NCBI RefSeq assembly: GCF_018854495.1
Contig: NZ_JABBDR010000305.1
Span: 1 to 25,647, forward strand
Reading direction: 5' to 3'
DNA: 25,647 nucleotides
Source: Acidithiobacillus ferruginosus
GTDB taxonomy: Bacteria; Pseudomonadota; Gammaproteobacteria; Acidithiobacillales; Acidithiobacillaceae
Shown: piece by piece, positions 24,451 through 25,647 of the stretch
Position numbering within the stretch: the first letter of the stretch is position 1
Layout: the number at the start of each line of letters is the position of its first letter
Translations under genes and position numbers: made by a program
Notes under the pieces: generated by a model
What the model saw: only the letters and a program-made list of their open reading frames with translations
What the model was told of the DNA's origin: nothing
Databases searched by the model: none

Positions 24451-24475
24451 ATTCTAGTCTAGTGAAAATACACTA
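24451..24475 (-). promoter_or_regulatory. Promoter -10 with palindromic operator of the Cas12-like gene
   Basis: On the minus strand the -10 TAGAAT (24451-24456) lies 11 bases before the GTG start, so the transcript would be almost leaderless. Immediately upstream is TAGTGAAAATACACTA (24460-24475, plus strand), which differs from the perfect palindrome at two positions. A protein bound here would cover the spacer region. The -35 is weak. The site also lies in the divergent gap shared with the plus-strand gene. Confidence 0.5.
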
Positions 24476-24508
24476 TTGACGCGGCATCTTCCATGCCAGC
24501 CCTCCGCT

Positions 24509-24541
24509 GGTACATAGAAACTGTCCGGTACCCCTGACCGG
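24509..24541 (+). repeat. 33-bp repeated leader element, copy 1
   Basis: The first 23 bases (GGTACATAGAAACTGTCCGG then TAC) are identical in copy 2 at 25501-25533; overall 31 of 33 match. A 6-bp inverted repeat, TCCGGT and ACCGGA with a 7-base loop, lies at its end. It is 46 bases upstream of the ATG at 24588. It may be a promoter, a regulatory hairpin or a single-strand promoter of the kind found in conjugative leading regions. Confidence 0.8.
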
Positions 24542-24587
24542 AACGATCTACGGCACTTTCGCCGGACCTTTTGAAAGGAGATATGTC

Positions 24588-25439
24588 ATGTATCAGCACA
24601 ATACGATTGTATCTGGTTTTATATTGGTGAATGACGCCACCACCAACGCGGCGCTTCAAGAGGCACGCGCAGAGATTGGTGAGGCCGGCTGGAAGGCGGG
24701 TTACACCGAGGAAAGGTCCAAAGTCGCCCGGGCTGCTCTCAAGAAACACGGGGCACCCGTTCTGACCAAGCTCTCTGGCACTCTCTCAGGGGTATTTACG
24801 CCCCAAACAAGGGATGGCCAGGGCAACGTGTTCCAAAAGGTGCGGGTTTTCCTAAACAACGGCCAGGATTCAACCGTTCTCTCGCTTGACCTTGGAACAG
24901 AGTTCTGTGAGCGGCTTCTTCCGAAGTTGGAGGCTGCCGTTAAAGACCGCGGTATCGGCGTTGCGATCACCATCGCGTGTTTTACCACGTCTGTTGATCG
25001 CGGTGGCCGGACGTTTGTTAATCATGTCGCGTCTGTTAAGGATTCCGATAAGAAGGAAATAAAGGCGGAATCGCACTTCCGCCGTGCCCAAGATGCTTGC
25101 ACAGCGGCTGTTGCTGCGCTTGGAAAGGCGGGCGTAAAAGCCAAGGCCGCGCTCGATGCCACCCGGAAAGCCGCAAAGGAGGAATATTTCCTTGGGCTGG
25201 CAGGTGAGGTTGCTGCGCTGTTCGGCAACACCTCTACCGCCGCCGAGCCCTCTGAAGATGCTGCCCCAGCCCCGTCGTCGGAGCCGTCTGAAGAGGTCGC
25301 TCGCGCTATTAGAAGGATCGAGCGTACTGAAGCGGCTCGCCTGGAGTATGCAAAGCAGTGGGTGGAGGTCAACTTCACCGGCGATGAGGCGAAACAGTTG
25401 CTTGATGTCATCGAGGCACGTCGCAAGACTGCCGCTTGA
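24588..25439 (+). CDS. Protein of unknown function, divergent from the transfer operon
   Basis: The 283-aa protein starts at an ATG seven bases after AAAGGAG. The N-terminal 150 residues are mixed alpha/beta, with LSGTLSGVFTPQTRDGQGNV and a following VRVFLNNGQDSTVLSLDL. This strand-rich portion could be an OB-fold-like nucleic-acid-binding domain, but I cannot confirm it. Residues about 165-215 form an Ala/Lys-rich helix, about 215-235 a Pro/Ser/Glu linker, and about 235-283 a charged helical tail (ARAIRRIERTEAARLEYAKQW). No signal peptide or membrane segment is seen, so it is cytoplasmic. It is the only confident gene on the plus strand and ends at a clear terminator. An ssDNA-binding or early-transfer role is speculation. 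Confidence 0.8.
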   Translation: MYQHNTIVSGFILVNDATTNAALQEARAEIGEAGWKAGYTEERSKVARAALKKHGAPVLTKLSGTLSGVFTPQTRDGQGNVFQKVRVFLNNGQDSTVLSLDLGTEFCERLLPKLEAAVKDRGIGVAITIACFTTSVDRGGRTFVNHVASVKDSDKKEIKAESHFRRAQDACTAAVAALGKAGVKAKAALDATRKAAKEEYFLGLAGEVAALFGNTSTAAEPSEDAAPAPSSEPSEEVARAIRRIERTEAARLEYAKQWVEVNFTGDEAKQLLDVIEARRKTAA

Positions 25440-25456
25440 CTCTTTGACTCTCCCCC

Positions 25457-25484
25457 ACCCCTCGCCTTTGGCTTGGGGTTTTTT
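25457..25484 (+). terminator. Rho-independent terminator
   Basis: ACCCC and GGGGT pair across an internal mismatch, with an inner GCC/GGC pair and a TTT loop, followed by a run of six T (25479-25484). It begins 18 bases after the stop of the 283-aa gene. Confidence 0.8.
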
Positions 25485-25500
25485 ATGCCTGGCGCCCAGC

Positions 25501-25533
25501 GGTACATAGAAACTGTCCGGTACTCCTGAACGG
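25501..25533 (+). repeat. 33-bp repeated leader element, copy 2
   Basis: This is 31/33 identical to copy 1. The hairpin half is weakened by one of the two changes (AACGG instead of ACCGG). It is followed by GACCTA and then AAGGAG and an ATG, like copy 1, so the two are equivalent upstream modules. Confidence 0.8.
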
Positions 25534-25556
25534 TATGACCTAGAAGGAGTATTTCG

Positions 25557-25574
25557 ATGTATAATTTATCCTAA
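25557..25574 (+). CDS. Five-codon reading frame MYNLS, possible leader peptide or gene remnant
   Basis: ATG TAT AAT TTA TCC TAA follows AAGGAG at a normal seven-base spacing. Its first two codons (ATG TAT) match the 283-aa gene after copy 1. It may be a translated leader peptide, or the start of a decayed duplicate. A GGAGG at 25639-25643, four bases from the window edge, is probably the ribosome binding site of a gene beginning outside. Confidence 0.4.
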   Translation: MYNLS

Positions 25575-25577
25575 ATT

Positions 25578-25595
25578 CGGCAGTTACCTCTGCTG
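25578..25595 (+). promoter_or_regulatory. Small hairpin after the five-codon frame
   Basis: CGGCAG and CTGCTG can form a six-pair stem (one G-T) around TTACCT, three bases after the mini-ORF stop. A T-rich stretch (25625-25629) follows later. It could take part in attenuation with the mini-ORF, or be incidental. Confidence 0.3.
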
Positions 25596-25647
25596 ATTTG
25601 GCAGGATTCCTTTGATAGGATTGGTTTTTCCCTGTAATGGAGGCTCA

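Noticed and set aside
24509..25533. Repeats as CRISPR array or as ends of an insertion sequence
   Set aside because: Only two copies 992 bases apart in direct orientation, with no regular spacers, transposase or target-site duplication.
1..25647. Origin of transfer, relaxase, TraD coupling protein, TraG/TraH/TraF, integrase or tRNA genes
   Set aside because: I found none. A complete element needs most of these, so they should lie outside the window.

Overview
The window looks like part of a conjugative plasmid or integrative conjugative element from a Gram-negative proteobacterium. The base composition is moderately GC-rich. Acidithiobacillus or a related acidophile is my guess, but no rRNA, tRNA or chromosomal marker confirms a host. 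Almost everything lies on the minus strand, so the biology reads from right to left.

The core, about 23.3 kb down to 2.0 kb, is one tightly packed F-type (SXT/IncA/C-like) mating-pair-formation operon. It runs: small membrane protein, 83-aa protein, membrane-anchored Dsb-like protein without cysteines, two small membrane proteins, lipoprotein, TraL, TraE, TraK, TraB, TraV, TraA pilin, DsbC/G, GspE/PilB-type ATPase, DsbA, TraC, TrbI, S26 leader peptidase, Cys-rich membrane protein, second Dsb-like protein without cysteines, TrbC-TraW fusion, TraU and a very large TraN. Most junctions overlap (ATGA, TGATG or longer) or are separated by a few bases, so a long polycistronic message with translational coupling is likely. 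TraL/E/K/B/V/C build the channel and pilus base. TraA is the pilin. TrbI, TraW/TrbC, TraU and TraN make the F-specific pilus-extension and mating-pair-stabilisation apparatus. The Dsb proteins probably fold the Cys-rich periplasmic and outer-membrane parts.

Left of TraN is a MazE/MazF-type toxin-antitoxin pair with its own well-formed promoter, then an unrecognised lipoprotein gene and the 5' part of another exported-protein gene cut by the window edge.

Right of the operon, a 348-aa minus-strand protein has sequence features resembling miniature type V (Cas12m/TnpB-like) RuvC proteins, but with apparently destroyed catalytic motifs and no zinc-ribbon end. A divergent plus-strand gene for a 283-aa protein of unknown function follows. 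It is preceded by a 33-bp element that recurs after its terminator, in front of a ribosome binding site and a five-codon reading frame. A 16-bp palindrome (consensus TAGTGTAATTACACTA) recurs at several places and lies in the promoter of the Cas12-like gene.

The strongest leads are the Cas12-like protein, the shared operator, the repeated leader element, the two cysteine-less Dsb paralogues, the GspE/PilB ATPase inside an F-type system, and a lipoprotein gene nested out of frame in a membrane-protein gene. There is no gene-free stretch longer than 300 bases.
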